Source: Theropithecus gelada (taxonomy: Eukaryota > Chordata > Mammalia > Primates > Cercopithecidae). Taken from it: 64,000 bases of DNA. Location of the stretch: positions 19,259,253-19,323,252 of the forward strand of contig NC_037689.1 in assembly GCF_003255815.1 (NCBI RefSeq), in the 5' to 3' direction. Shown here piece after piece: positions 1-37,128 of this stretch (positions are counted from its first letter, which is position 1; each line of letters begins with the position of its first letter). The translations under genes and the position numbers were made by a program. The notes beneath the pieces were generated by a model. The model was not told the DNA's origin and made no database searches. It saw only the letters and a list, made by a program, of their open reading frames with translations.

Positions 1-1762
1 ACCTTCCCCAACAGCTGAGTCAGTCTTTTGGGGGCGCTATGGCTAGCCCACTGGAAGAGCTGCTGTCTGGAGACCCTTCCTAGGGAGGTAGCTTTCCAGA
101 ACCCCATCATGCCTGATGCCTCTGCAGATTTCTGCCTTTTTCTTGGACCCTTTCTCTCTCTTCCAGCCTCATTGTTGAGCTCTAACTATACGTGGTGTGT
201 CGGTGTATGTGGATTTTGATTAACAGACGTTCTTCTATGGATGGGGGCCCATGGGGGATGCTGGTGGACAAAAGACCTAGTTAGGACAAAGAAATGAGGA
301 AGTACAGACCGGCTTTGGGATTCCATCCCCCAGGTGTTCCCCTAACCCCCACCCTCAGTCACTCTCACAGAAAAGTCCCCGGACCTGGTGCCTCCAACCC
401 AACCGACCTGGCAGTCTGCTCCGTGTGCTAAAGTGTAAAAGCAAGCATTTGCATATTTTTTCCTTCTAACAAAGGAAATGTGTCGACTTAGGGAACATTT
501 GGGCTTTCGGAAACTGTGTGGGTGGGTGTGTGAGGGAGGAGAAGAAAGTTCCCCTGATGATCTGCACACCAATTATTTCACACCCAGGTTTGGGTCCCGT
601 GGAAAAATGCCATGGCCAGTCCGGACAAGGGACACTGAGATGTGTTTGTGAGCAGGGAATTGCCGAGGGCCATCGGTCCCAGGCATTAAAGGCTCCCCTA
701 CTTATTAACCCAGCATTTAACAGCAGGATATGGGCTGAAGCGCAGTCAAAAGAAACGGCTCAACCTCCAAAGAGCAATTAAAATCCTGCACGAGGATAAA
801 TCACGCGCCGTGATAATCCTGTTAATAAAATGCAGCTTGTCCTGACCCTTCACTCATGCAGCAAACTAGAATGTGATGTGGGTGGGGGCGGTGGGCAGAG
901 GAGGTAAGAGGGGGTGGGAGGTGGTGTGAGCTCCTCTGCCTTGGCAACCTCCCCCTCCCAGGAGGTGGAAAATGGGTGGCTTCTGCTGGCTCTCCATGTG
1001 CCAGCGGCTTGGAGCCCATCAGCCAGGGCTGCTAAGACTTCTGTGCTCGCTAATGATTTCTCGTCCCCAGCGAGCAGGCGTCATTGAATTACTCAGCCGC
1101 CTCCCTCTGTAGCTTCCAGGCAAAACCACCCGGGTTAGGTGCTTAATCTAATCCAGGGCTCCGGTGGGACAGGTCACCAGCCCACCGATTCTTTTTCACC
1201 CTCAATCTGTAAGTTGCACACACGACAGCCTTGGAAATTCAGCCCTAGAAACGCAGGTAGTTTGAGACCTGGACTTGCTGCTCACCTCGCTATTGTGCCT
1301 TCCACCCTTCTTGCACCCTTTTGGCCCCAGGAAAGATCAGTTGTGTGCCTCCCAGTGATGCAGCATCCCTGAACCTATTGTCAGAGCCTCCCCTTGTTGA
1401 ATCAAGTCTTCTCTACCTTCTTTAACAAGTGGCAAGAATGAATGACCACTGTACACTTTCAGAGGAAAGGGGGTGGGCGGGTGCTGTGGTGTGTCCTGGA
1501 TGCATTCTGTGCCTTGGATGAGGCTGCCTGTTTCGAATTAAACTTCTTCCCCAGCCCCAGCACCTCCTACCAGGGAAGCTGCCTGCCCCTTCGCTGTCCC
1601 TTCGAGTCAGGTGTCTGTCCTTGGCTCCCAGACCACTGTAGACAGCAGGCACAGCCTGCCTTCCCGATCTGCATCCTGTATGAATCACCTAGAAAGAAGC
1701 GCCCTGTTTGGCTCTCCTTTACTGAACCTCCTGGGATTTTTTTTTTTCTTTCCTTTAAACAG
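1..1762 (+). other. BCOR: BCOR intron 1, 3' end
   Basis: No coding exon is visible in this stretch, which should be the end of the intron between noncoding exon 1 and the ATG exon. It has no Alu. Around 640-850 it is AT-rich and rich in TAAT-type sites, including an inverted repeat at 793-820, and a TAATCTAATCC run lies near 1143-1153. This composition resembles a conserved regulatory element, but conservation cannot be judged from one sequence. The intron ends in a long pyrimidine tract and AG at 1761-1762. Confidence 0.6.
793..820. promoter_or_regulatory. Imperfect palindrome with K50 homeodomain-like half sites
   Basis: The left arm is aggataaatcacg (793-805), the spacer cgc, and the right arm cgtgataatcct (809-820). 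The inner six bases, atcacg and cgtgat, pair perfectly, and the outer part pairs with one indel or mismatch. The arms contain GGATAA and TAATCC, which resemble OTX/PITX/CRX-type sites. A regulatory role is inference. Confidence 0.35.
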
Positions 1763-27581
<25,819 letters not shown>

Positions 27582-28440
27582 GCAAGCCAGACCCACCGTG
27601 TACAGTGTGTTATAGTGTTAATCCTTGTGCATATGTGTCATAATACGACTATTTCTGTAAAGAAAGGACACTATTACATATGAAAATATCTCTTCTTTAT
27701 ATAAGAGAAATTACTCCAGTCAGAAGGACTTAGAAACATGTTTTTTTCCTTTTAAACTTTTAAGTCAGTTTTTATGAAGTTGTTACAATGTTTCTTTACT
27801 TTTCAATGCACACATGCTTTGGGATATGTTTGTTTTTACTTGGAACATTTGTTTCTTTTCTTTTTTAAGGAGAAAAAAAAATGAGTAAAAGAAGCTCCAC
27901 ACTTTGACTTAATTTCATACAAAGCTCTGATGACAGAGGCCATGACTGTGTAGAGTGGTCAGAACTGTGTGGCTGGTTTGAGGGAGCGAATTTGGGGAAG
28001 GCACTTGGTGATATAACTTTGTTTTGTTTACAGAGTACCTGCTCGGGCCAGGTATATGCTATTGGATGTAATCCAGTAGTGTGTAATATAAATTCAAACC
28101 ATATCCACACACAACAACTAATTGTATGAAACTTTTATATCCTAATTTAAAAGCTGTGAAATTAGTTTTCACGCATCAAACCGGATTGTTTATATGTTTA
28201 AACATTTTATGCTCTTATTTAAAGAAGACTTTGAGCTATTTTTTTCTGTACCCTGTAAAATATTGAAAACTAACATAATATGTTGAGGTTGCTCGGAAAT
28301 GTACATAAAACTAAAATTTTCTGAATCGTGTGTTTATGTTTGAAATCTGTGTTTTAACTTTGTAAGTAAATTCTCTGCCTTTGTATTTATATTTTACAAA
28401 AATTTTCTTAAAAGGCAATAAAACTGTTGAGGAAAGGAGA
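27582..28440 (+). other. BCOR: BCOR 3' UTR
   Basis: About 860 nt of AT-rich sequence follow the stop, up to the likely cleavage zone 15-25 nt after the AATAAA. It contains several TTTTTAT/TATTTAT runs and TGTAAATA-like motifs of the PUM type (tgtacataa near 28298). It holds no Alu. The cleavage point is inferred. Confidence 0.8.
28417..28422 (+). terminator. BCOR: BCOR polyadenylation signal AATAAA
   Basis: A canonical AATAAA in ggcaataaaactgttg, followed within about 40 nt by gt/t-rich sequence (ccttgtgtcctatgtattcc). It is the only strong candidate in the 900 nt after the stop. Confidence 0.85.
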
Positions 28441-31006
28441 AAATTGAAGTACCTTGTGTCCTATGTATTCCTAAAGCATTATTGTTGTCCCTGATTCTTC
28501 TTAAATGGTGCTGGTGATGTATTCCCTATAGGTAACTTTAGAGCAATTTATAGTCTCTAGAAACCAAAGCGGACTGGAGGGTTTTGGAGGAGTTATACTC
28601 AGAATATAATTTGGGGTCCTATTCTGAACGCCCAATTCTTGGACATATTTCCTGTCTCTTAGAACCTTCTCTTTCCTGTCTTCCTTTGATGCTTATGGAG
28701 GCTTTTGCATTGCCTTTGGCCTTGACCTATTTCAGTCCCACCTCATGGCCAACTCTCTAGGAGTGTTTTTTCTGAAACTAGGCATTTGTTATGTCACTTC
28801 TGCAGCCCTTCTGTTGCATGGCCTGAGAGTCAAGGCCTATAGAGCCAACCTTTCCTCTGTTCTTGACTTTTCCCAGCAGTATCTGCATTGGGCACTATCA
28901 GTTGGCCCTTGATTTCCATCTCACTTGCTTTTGTGCCTGTCCTTCACTATAGAGGCTAGAAAGCTGAAAACTACTCGACTCCCTTGCAGCTAGCTTTCTG
29001 AGTGCATATTCAGTTTGGAAGGCAGCATGAGGTAGGGGCACCTTCCTACTACAGTGGCTGTGGATAAGAAAATTTGAAGAGACATGCCAGCCAGTTGGAA
29101 TGACTGACCAGCATTCCAGTGTCTGGTTTTCAGCTTCGTGGGTGATGAGATACAGTAGTGGTTGTGGCAGTGGCAGCTTTCTAATTCTTGGATGACAGCT
29201 TCAGCAGATTGTTCCTGAACCCTGTGGATCCAGAGTTGTCCCTGACTCCTATTCCCCCAGCCCTTCCAAAGACCTATTCATCTGGGTACTTTTGTCAAAT
29301 CCATTTGTGCACCGAATGCCCTCAGTGCTTTCTGATCCTGCATGGAACACTAGGATTGCGAAAGCAGAGGAAAAAGGCTGTGAGGACACTGTATTTGTCA
29401 GGCCAGCAAACACTGTGGCCCAACAGGAAAAGTGAGGCATTGTTGGGAATGAAGAAATTCCATGCGAGGAATGCAAGAGTCCTTTTCAGGGGAATGTTGG
29501 CTACAAATGAAGTTTGAAGTGTATCCTGAAGACAAAAGGCAGCCTACTGTCTTATTTACTAATTTTTCTGATAATAGAAAATGTATACCTTTTTATTTAA
29601 AAAGTCCAATCATGTCAGAAATAGACATGTTTCCTATTATCCCCTCCCCTCCCCTACTCATGTTAACCACTATTAACAGTTTGCTTAATTTTTGTTTTAT
29701 AGGAAGTCCCCTCAAAAAGCAGAGGGGAGTGTTGAAGTGAAAAAAACAGATAACAAGACCAGAAAAACAGATAACAAGACCAGTAAAACAGACCTGTAGA
29801 AATGATTTAAGCAAAAGAGGACTGGTAAACCTGAACTACTATCAAAGCTACGAGAGATCCTACACACCCAGATTTAAAAGATAATAAAAACTTGAGGGCA
29901 TCTGGCTCTTTGTATTGGGGTTGGAGGCAAAGGGGGAGCCCAAGGCCAACTGAGGTTTCCATCTTGGATGAAGGTCATTCTGTTAATTAAGCTAGGAAAA
30001 CAGGTGAGAGCCACAAGATTAGGGTGTGCAGAAGAAGCAGCTTGGTGCAGGAGACATTTAAGGCTGTGGTTCATGCAGTTGGGGGAGCTAGTAGACAGAA
30101 CAGTTAGTGCAAGAACTGTCAGGGTGGTTGGAAACATGGACGTAGAACTCACTGGGGGTATAGATGAGATCCCCATGGCTGAGAAAGGTTTGGATGAAAA
30201 GCAATGCCCCACCCCTGCTTAGGAACTCTCCATGGGTAATAGAGCTCACCGTGAACATAGAGTAGGCCACAGACATGGACCAGATCACACTCCACGGGGA
30301 GAGGGATGCATCACCAGAAGGCAGGGGAGCTTATTGTGTGTGGAGAGGAACTCAGTATGGGTATTTCAAATGCTCTCCACAGGTTTGGAGCAATCATGAT
30401 CTAAGATCACCTCGGGCGTTGAAGAGCTCTCCACAGGTGAAGATGTTAAGACAGGTATAAGTGAGATCCCACTGCAGGTAGAGAGCCCATTCCAGTAGAA
30501 CTCCTCCTGGAGGGAAGGGAGCTCACTGTGGGTGTAGAAGACACCACAGGTATAGATGAGATCGTATTGGCCGTATAGAAATACCATGGGTTTAGAAGAG
30601 CTCACCAGAGGTACAGAGCAGACCTTTATAGGCCCTCACTTGGGCGTCCAGGAACCCACCAGCAACGTAGAAGGGTTTCCATGAAGGTCAACGTTGAGTG
30701 CAATGGAACTCACCACGGGTAGACAGCAGAAGTGGTTCATTCCAGTTCTGAAGGTGTCCCTTAGGATCAGGACATGCTTTCCTTTGCCCTGTCCTCCCTC
30801 TTCATGGCTAGAATGTGGCTGTTCTAGTTATACCTGTCACAACCTACTGTCAAGAACCAGGGGCTTCCTGCAGGAATGATTGACCCGAGTCTATAGCAGA
30901 GAACATACAAGGTGAGTGAGCCTAGCCAGTACTGTGACAGACTGGCTCCATATGGCGCCTGGGGTGATAAGAAGGACCCAGCATTACCTCTACAGTATTA
31001 TAGAAA
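28441..31006. other. Intergenic flank, no gene seen
   Basis: No open frame resembles a protein. Sequence to about 30110 appears mostly unique or too diverged to classify. A direct repeat of gaaaaacagataacaagacc-like text occurs at 29738-29785. 30141-30735 is the degenerate tandem array listed separately. Confidence 0.5.
30141..30735. repeat. Degenerate minisatellite, about 20-bp period
   Basis: At 30521-30620 five consecutive 20-mers align: gctcactgtgggtgtagaag, acaccacaggtatagatgag, atcgtattggccgtatagaa, ataccatgggtttagaagag and ctcaccagaggtacagagca. Similar units (agctctccacaggt, gaactcaccacgggtagaca, gggtatagatgagatcccc) recur from about 30141 to 30735. The unit length is not a multiple of three, so this is not a coding repeat. 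The boundaries are approximate. Confidence 0.7.
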
Positions 31007-31232
31007 ATGTGCCAGTCTGGGCAACGTGACGATACCCCATCTCTAGTAAAAATAAAAATTAGCCAGCCATGGTGGCACATGCCCATAGTACCAGCTACTG
31101 GGGAGGCTGAGCTGGGAGAATCTTTTGTGCCTGGGAGATCAAGGCTACAATGAACCATGATCAAGCTACTGCACTCCAGCACTCCAGCCTGGGCCACAGA
31201 GTGAGATCCTGTCTCAAAAAAAGAAAAAAAAA
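31007..31232 (+). mobile_element. Alu, 5'-truncated
   Basis: It starts inside the left arm at gccagtctgggcaacgtgac and runs through attagccagccatggtggca to cctgtctcaaaaaaag. The left part of arm one is missing. Confidence 0.8.
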
Positions 31233-31304
31233 GTAACTTGAATCCAGTAATGAGGAAACAGACATTCTGGAAGACAAGACAACTGACTTGGCTTCCCCCC
31301 GCCC

Positions 31305-31510
31305 CCCTGAGACAAAGTCTCGCTCTGTTAACTCAGGCTGGAGTGCAGTGGCATAATCTCGGCTCATTGCAACCTCTGCCTCCTCGGTTCAAGCACGTAC
31401 ACCTGGCTAATTTTTGTATTTTTAGTAGAGAAGGGGTTTCACCATGTTGGCCAGGCTGGTCTCAAACTACTGACTTCAAGCGATCTGCCCACGTCCGCCT
31501 TTTTTTTTTT
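31305..31510 (-). mobile_element. Alu, internally deleted and truncated
   Basis: gagacaaagtctcgctctgt opens the element, the middle is shortened (gttcaagcacgtacacctgg), and it stops at gcccacgtccgcc, running straight into a T run. The terminal ccaccgcgcccggcc is missing. Confidence 0.75.
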
Positions 31511-31659
31511 CAATCCATGCCATGAAAACAAAATAAGCAGGAGGGAATGTTCTAGATTAGGGAAGACTGAGGAGAAGACAAATGAAATGCAGGAACTTTG
31601 ATACAATCCTAGATTGGGGTAAAATTTCCTATCAGACACTTAAGGGACTACTGGTAAAA

Positions 31660-31880
31660 TCGGTAAAAATCAATCTTATTAAGATATAATTTATATCAAA
31701 TCAAAGGCATCCAGTTCTGAGTTTCGGCAATTTTACATACATGTAACTACCACTCCTAATCAAGCATCTAACATTTGTCACCCCAGAAAGTTCCCTTGTG
31801 CCCTTTACTTTCAACACCTCCCTGACCCCAGGCAACCACAGATGTGGTTTCTGTCACTATAGAGTCAATGGGGAAATTGA
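31660..31880 (+). mobile_element. Old L1-type 3' end fragment
   Basis: Text such as aagatataatttatatc, caattttacatacatgtaac and ccccagaaagttcccttgtg matches the abundant old LINE-1 3' UTR-like repeat. The subfamily is not resolved. Confidence 0.4.
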
Positions 31881-32163
31881 AATAAAGACTGTAAATTAAA
31901 GGGTATTATTGAATAAATGTTCATTTTCTTAGGAATGATAATGGCATTGTGGTCATATAGGAGAATGTTCATACTCTTGAGATATATGTATGCTGGGGTG
32001 CTCAGTGATGAATTATTGGAGGTCTGTCATTGACTTCCAAATGGTTCAGAAAAGAAAAGCACAGAAAAATACTAATATGTTTATTATTACACAGATAAAG
32101 CATAGAAAAATATTAATAATTGGGGAATCCAGGTAAAGGGTATATTAAATCGTTCTTTCACCA

Positions 32164-32459
32164 TTTTTTTTTTTTTGAGACGGAGTTTCGCTCTTGTTGC
32201 CCAAGCTGGAGTGCGATGGCACGATCTTAGCTCACCGCAACCTCCACCTCCTGGGTTCAAGCGATTCTCCTGTCTCAGCCTCCCCAGGAGCTGGGATTAC
32301 ACGCGTGCGCCACCACGCCCGGCTAATTTTATATTTTTAGTAGAGACGGGGTTTCTCCATGTTGGTCAGGCCGGTCTTGAACTCCCGACCTCAGGTGATA
32401 TGCCCACCTTGGCCTCCCAAAGTGCTGGGATTACAGGCGTGAGCCACTGTGCCTGGCCC
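32164..32459 (-). mobile_element. AluS-type, inserted into the tail of another Alu
   Basis: It is full length, from the T tail and gagacggagtttcgctcttg to gagccactgtgcctggcc. It sits at the tail of the next Alu, and the pair shares outer duplications ttctttcacc (about 32153 and 32751). Confidence 0.9.
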
Positions 32460-32750
32460 TTTTTTTTTTTTAAGAGTCTCACTGTGTTGCCCAGGCTGAA
32501 GTGCAGTGGCACGATCTCAGCTCACTGCAGCCTCGACCTCTTGGGCTCAAGCAATCCTCCCACCTCAGCCTCCAAAGTAGCTGGGACTGCAGGCATGTGC
32601 CACCACACCCAGCTAACTTTTGGATTTTTAGTAGAGATGGGGTTTCACCATATTGCCTGGGCTGGTCTCAAACTCCTGAGCTCAAGCAATCCATCCACCT
32701 CAGCATCCTAAAGTGCTGGGATTGCAGGCTTGAGCCACTGTGACTGCCCA
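32460..32750 (-). mobile_element. AluJ-type, full length
   Basis: J-type features are cctcgacctcttgggctcaa and ctcctgagctcaagcaatcc. It ends gagccactgtgactgccca. The downstream target copy is ttctttcacc at 32751-32760. Confidence 0.88.
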
Positions 32751-33660
32751 TTCTTTCACCTTTTACATAGGTTTGGAATTTTTCGAAATAATGTTGAGGG
32801 AAAAAAATCATAATTTCCATCTCACACTTTTTTTCAATACCTCATTACTGCTTCCTCAGAGAAGGGTGAAACAAAGACAGGTTAAAACATTTATTACCTT
32901 GTCACTCTTCTCCTTTTTCTAAAAGTAATATTCTGTCAAAAACACAGGGCCCAAGAGGTTTGGCAGCCTCTCCCCTGCAAAACTTGGGTTCAGAGTTCAG
33001 GGTTTGGATTTGGGTCTGTTTGGGGTGGATTGGGGCGGGGGGTCTCTTCTCCTCACTCTGAAGTCATCGTCTCTGCGAAAGCACTTTGATTTAGATAAGT
33101 GGAAGGATTTCTGAGGGTGGATTCATCAGCCAGGTCTCAACCTCGTTAAGCACCTGTGGCCAGACAGCAGGAAGGAAGCCACTGGCTAGAATGGCAGGGC
33201 CGGCTGTGAGAATGCCCTGCTGTCCTTGCTCTGCCATCACCGCACTCACAAAGAGGTCTCACTTCCTGTGGCTCCTCTTCAGCATGCAGTGGGCATCACA
33301 GGGGCAGTGAGGTGGGTTCATTCTGGCAGGATGTGCATCTTTGGCTTGAGGACTCACCATCAGCTTGGCTACTTTTCTTGGAGCTACATTGCAGACTTTG
33401 AATCTTCCTACACACCACACCCCTCCTTCCTTCTCTCCTTCCACAGGAGTCAGACCTGCATCTCAGTGTGAAGGTCCTCCCCACCTTTTCCTGCTTTCTC
33501 TCCCAATGGATGTTACCTGTCTAAGCCCATCTTGGCCTCTGCTTCTTGTCCCACCTAAACGCGCACACTTTTTCTCTGCCACATGTCCAATAAAAGAGGG
33601 CTAGAGCCAGAGTTAGCAGGGGCTAGATGTGCTTCTGGAAGCTGGTGTTTTCCCTCAGTG

Positions 33661-33741
33661 TGTCTCCTCCCTCCCTCCCTCTCTCCCTCCCTTCCTCCCT
33701 TCCTCTCTTCCTCCCTTCCTTTCTTCCTCTTTCTTTTTTCT
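33661..33741. repeat. Polypyrimidine tract (CCCT/CTTCC)n
   Basis: About 80 nt are nearly all C and T (ctccctccctccctctctcc and variants) and lead into the T tail of an Alu. It probably expanded from the Alu tail. Confidence 0.85.
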
Positions 33742-34003
33742 CACTCTGTCACCCAGGCTGGAGTGCAGTGGTGCAATCTCAGCTCACTGCAACCTCCACC
33801 TCCCAGGCTCAGGTGATCCCACCTCAGCCTCCTGGAACAACAAGCACACACCACCACACCTGGCTAATTTTTGTTTTTTTTCTTTTGTAGAGATGGGATT
33901 TTACCATGTTGCCCAGGCTGGTCTCGAACTCCTGGGCTGAAGCAATCAGCCCTCCTCGGGCTCCCCAAGTGCTGGGATTACAGGTGTGAGACACCGTACC
34001 CAG
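33742..34003 (-). mobile_element. AluJ-type
   Basis: It runs tcactctgtcacccaggctg to acaccgtacccagcc, slightly shortened in the first arm. Short duplications ccctcagtgt flank the tract plus Alu (about 33653 and 34003). Confidence 0.85.
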
Positions 34004-34038
34004 CCCTCAGTGTCTGTTTCTATTAAAAGGAAGAAGAG

Positions 34039-34348
34039 GGCCGGGCGCGGTGGCTCAAGCCTGTAATCCCAGCACTTTGGGAGGCCAAGACGGGCAGATC
34101 ACGAGGTCAGGAGATCGAGACCATCCTGGCTAACACGGTGAAACCCCGTCTCTACTAAAAAATACAAAAAACTAGCCGGGCGAGGTGGCCGGCGCCTGTA
34201 GTCCCAGCTCGTGCGGAGGCTGAGGCAGGAGAATGGCGTGAATCCGGGAGGCGGAGCTTGTAGTGAGCTGAGATCCGGCCGCTGTACTCCAGCCTGGGCA
34301 ACAGAGCCAGACTCGGTCTCAAAAAAAAAAAAAAAAAAAAAAAAAAAA
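34039..34348 (+). mobile_element. AluY, Old World monkey (YR-like) type, young
   Basis: It has ggctcaagcctgtaatccca, gccaagacgggcagatcacg, actagccgggcgaggtggcc and a 28-base A tail. Perfect duplications aaaaggaagaagagg lie at 34025-34039 and 34345-34359. These variants match cercopithecid AluY copies as I recall them. Confidence 0.9.
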
Positions 34349-35432
34349 GGAAGAAGAGGAATAGGAAAAGGAAGAAGAAGAGGAAAAGGACAGTAAAAGG
34401 TCTACTTTGGATGAATGGTCAGGTCAGGGAAGGCTGCTCTGGGGAGGTGGCCTTTGAGCAGGACAAGTGGATAAATTGCCTTGTAGTCAAACAATAAGAT
34501 GCCATACCCCAGCTACTCCAGTCAAGACACATAAATGTCACAAACATGACATTGACCAAAATAGAAGGTAAATTGCAGAAGAATGCATGTAATGTGACAC
34601 ATTTATATAAAATATTAAAGTAGGCAAAAATACCATTATACTGTTAATGGGTTTCTGACTAATTAGTCAAGATATAAAACCAAGAAGAGGAGTGATCTCT
34701 ACCAAATCCAGGACAGTAGATACATCTGGGTGAGTGGGCAGTGGAGGGCAGGAAATGGTTAAGAGAAGGAGAAGGAGGAGGAGCCAGGCAGGGGAGAGAG
34801 GGGAAGGGAGGGAGGGAGGGAGAGAGAGGGGACAAGGAAAGGCAGAAAATGCCAAGATATGAACTTTGAGGGAGAGAGAAGGGGACAAGGAAAGGCAGAA
34901 AATGCCAAGAGATGAACTTTGGTACCAGAACATTTTTTTCACTGTAGCCTGAGTGGTACTTAAAATAACAGAAGTAAACAGCGGTTCTGGTCTCCAGAAA
35001 CATCCTATGTTTGCAGTCCTAGAAGGAATATTGTAAGAGTTTGCAATTATTCCTTAACTCGCTGGCTTTCTTTTACAGATTAATATTGCCAGGGAGTGGG
35101 ATCCTGACCCTGAACACACTTAGGAGGCAACTGAGAGGCTCGCTGATTGACCCAAAACTTATTTCTGCTTCCACCACCCCAACCCCAACTCTGCTAAATT
35201 TGCAAGGTCCATACAAGTCCTGGCAATGTCCCCAACTAAAGGCTTCAGATTAAAAGGGTGGGACTGAGAAGGACAAGTCCCAAACATTAGGAAGTCAGTC
35301 TAGTTGTTCTGTTCCACCGCTTGATTTCAGCTCTCCAAAAGCGAGCAGTCCTCGTGGTCTAGTCCCTGGGGTGATGATTGCTTATGCCTGTGCAAGGTTG
35401 GTACTTTTAGGGTATTCAAATTTAAGCAAATA
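34349..35432. other. Intergenic stretch with purine-rich region
   Basis: No gene seen. GAA/GGA-rich text at 34349-34390 and (GGGA)n at 34800-34830 precede a 53-bp tandem duplication. The remainder has no recognised element. Confidence 0.5.
34828..34921. repeat. 53-bp tandem duplication
   Basis: ggggacaaggaaaggcagaa starts at 34828 and again at 34881. The copies continue as aatgccaaga(t/g)atgaacttt with one difference. Confidence 0.85.
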
Positions 35433-35742
35433 GGCTGGGTGCGGTGGCTCACACCAGTAATCCCAACATTTTGGGAGGCCGAGGCGGGAGGATCACCTGA
35501 GGTTAGGAGTTTGAGACCAGCCTGGCCAACAAAGCAAAACCCCGTCTCTACTAAAAATACAAGAATTAGCCGGGCATGGTGGCACGCACCTGTGATTCCA
35601 GCTACTCGGGAAGCTGAGGCAGGAAAATTGCTCGAACCTGGGAGGTGGAGGTTGCAGTGAGCCAAGATCATGCCATCGCACTCCAGCCTGGCCAAGAAGA
35701 GCGAAACTCCATCTCAACAACAGAAAAACAAAAAAACAAATG
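35433..35742 (+). mobile_element. AluS-type, full length
   Basis: It runs ggctgggtgcggtggctcac through gatcacctgaggttaggagt to a mixed A/C tail (acagaaaaacaaaaaaac). Confidence 0.9.
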
Positions 35743-36161
35743 TAGGCAAATAATAGGTAGGTTCCTGTCTCTCCTTTCATTCACCTTTCTCCCTCCCCAT
35801 GTCTCACTTAATCCCTGACGCCTCCCTATTCCAGTTACAATGGTGGCATAAGAGTTATTCCAAAACTTCATGGCTTTTACTGGCATAAGGACAGACATAT
35901 AGGCCAATGGATTGAATAGACTAGAATAAAATAGAGAGCTCACAAATAAACCTTCACACATACTATATAATCAACTAATTATACAGTACTGATTATTGAC
36001 AATACTGTCAAAAATCAACTGACTTTTGACAAGGGTACCAAAATTATTTAATGGGGAAAGAACAGTCTTTTCCACAAATGATGTTGGAAGAACTGGATCC
36101 ACACACAGAGAATAAAGTTGGGCCTCTCCCTCACACCATCTACAAAAATTAACTCAAAATG

Positions 36162-36474
36162 GGCCAGGTGTGGTGGCTGACGCCTGTAATCCCAGCACTT
36201 TGAGAGGCTGAGGTGGGTGGATCACAAGGCCAGGAGTTTAAGACCAGCCTGGCCAACAAGGTGAAATCCCATCTCTACTAAAAATACAAAAATTAACTGG
36301 GCATGGTGGTACGTGCCTATAATCCCAGCTACTCAGAAGGCTGAGGCAGGAGAATCACTTGAACCCGGGAGGCAGAGGTTTCAATGGGCCGAGATTGCGC
36401 CATGATCGCGCCATTGCACTCTAACCTGGGCAATAGAATGAGACTCTGTCTCAAAAAAAAAAAAAAAAAAAAAG
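36162..36474 (+). mobile_element. AluS-type, full length, within L1
   Basis: It runs ggccaggtgtggtggctgac to a 20-base A tail. The L1 text aaaattaactcaaaatgg before it recurs after the next Alu piece as attaactcaaaacgg. Confidence 0.88.
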
Positions 36475-36702
36475 GAATTTGAGAGTAACCTGGCCAACAT
36501 GGTGAAACCCCATCTCTACTGAAAATCCAAAAATTAGCTGGGTGTAGTGTTTGGCACTTGTAATCCCAGCTACTTGGGAGGCTGAGGCAGGAAAATCACT
36601 TGAACCCAGGAGGCAGAGGTTGCAGTGAGCCGAGATTGTGCCATTGGACTCCAGCCTGGGCAATAGAGCAAGACTCCGTATCAAAAAAAAAAAAAAAAAA
36701 AA
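36475..36702 (+). mobile_element. Alu, 5'-truncated, within L1
   Basis: It starts aatttgagagtaacctggcc in the left arm and continues to an A tail of 20 or more bases at 36682-36702. Together with the preceding Alu it lies between the L1 duplications. Confidence 0.85.
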
Positions 36703-36911
36703 AATTAACTCAAAACGGATCAATGACCTAAGTGTAAGAACTAAAACTATAAAGCTCTGAGAAAAGAAAAATGGGAGTAAATCTTCCATGAGGCAACGGC
36801 TTTTTTGATATGACATTATAACACTCAAACCTCAAGCAACCAAAGGAAAAATAAGCTGGACTTTCTCAAAGTTAACAATTTTTATGCTTTAAATGAAATC
36901 ATCGAGAAAGT

Positions 36912-37010
36912 CAGTCAGACACAGTGGTGTGTACCTATAGTTCTAGCTAGTCAAGAGGCTGAGGTGGGAGGATCACTTGAACCCAGCCCAACCTGGGCAA
37001 CACAGTGAGA
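36912..37010 (+). mobile_element. Alu fragment, internally deleted
   Basis: The sequence cagtcagacacagtggtgtg, ctagtcaagaggctgaggtg, caacctgggcaacacagtga joins parts of a monomer and skips its middle. Confidence 0.65.
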
Positions 37011-37128
37011 TCTCTCTCCTCTCCTCTCCTCTCCTCTCCTCTCCTCTCCTGTCCCCTCCCCTCCCCTCCCCCTCCCTCCTTCTTTTCTTTTCTTTTCTTT
37101 TTTTTTCTTTTCTTTTCTTTTTTTTTTG
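37011..37128. repeat. Polypyrimidine tract of about 117 nt
   Basis: (CTCTC)n passes into (CCCCT)n and then (TTTTC)n with only one purine (G near 37051). It joins two Alus in opposite orientations. Confidence 0.9.

Noticed and set aside
35041..35253. Splice-acceptor-like tcttttacag at about 35071 with an open frame
   Set aside because: No matching donor or protein similarity. Such acceptor-like strings are common by chance.
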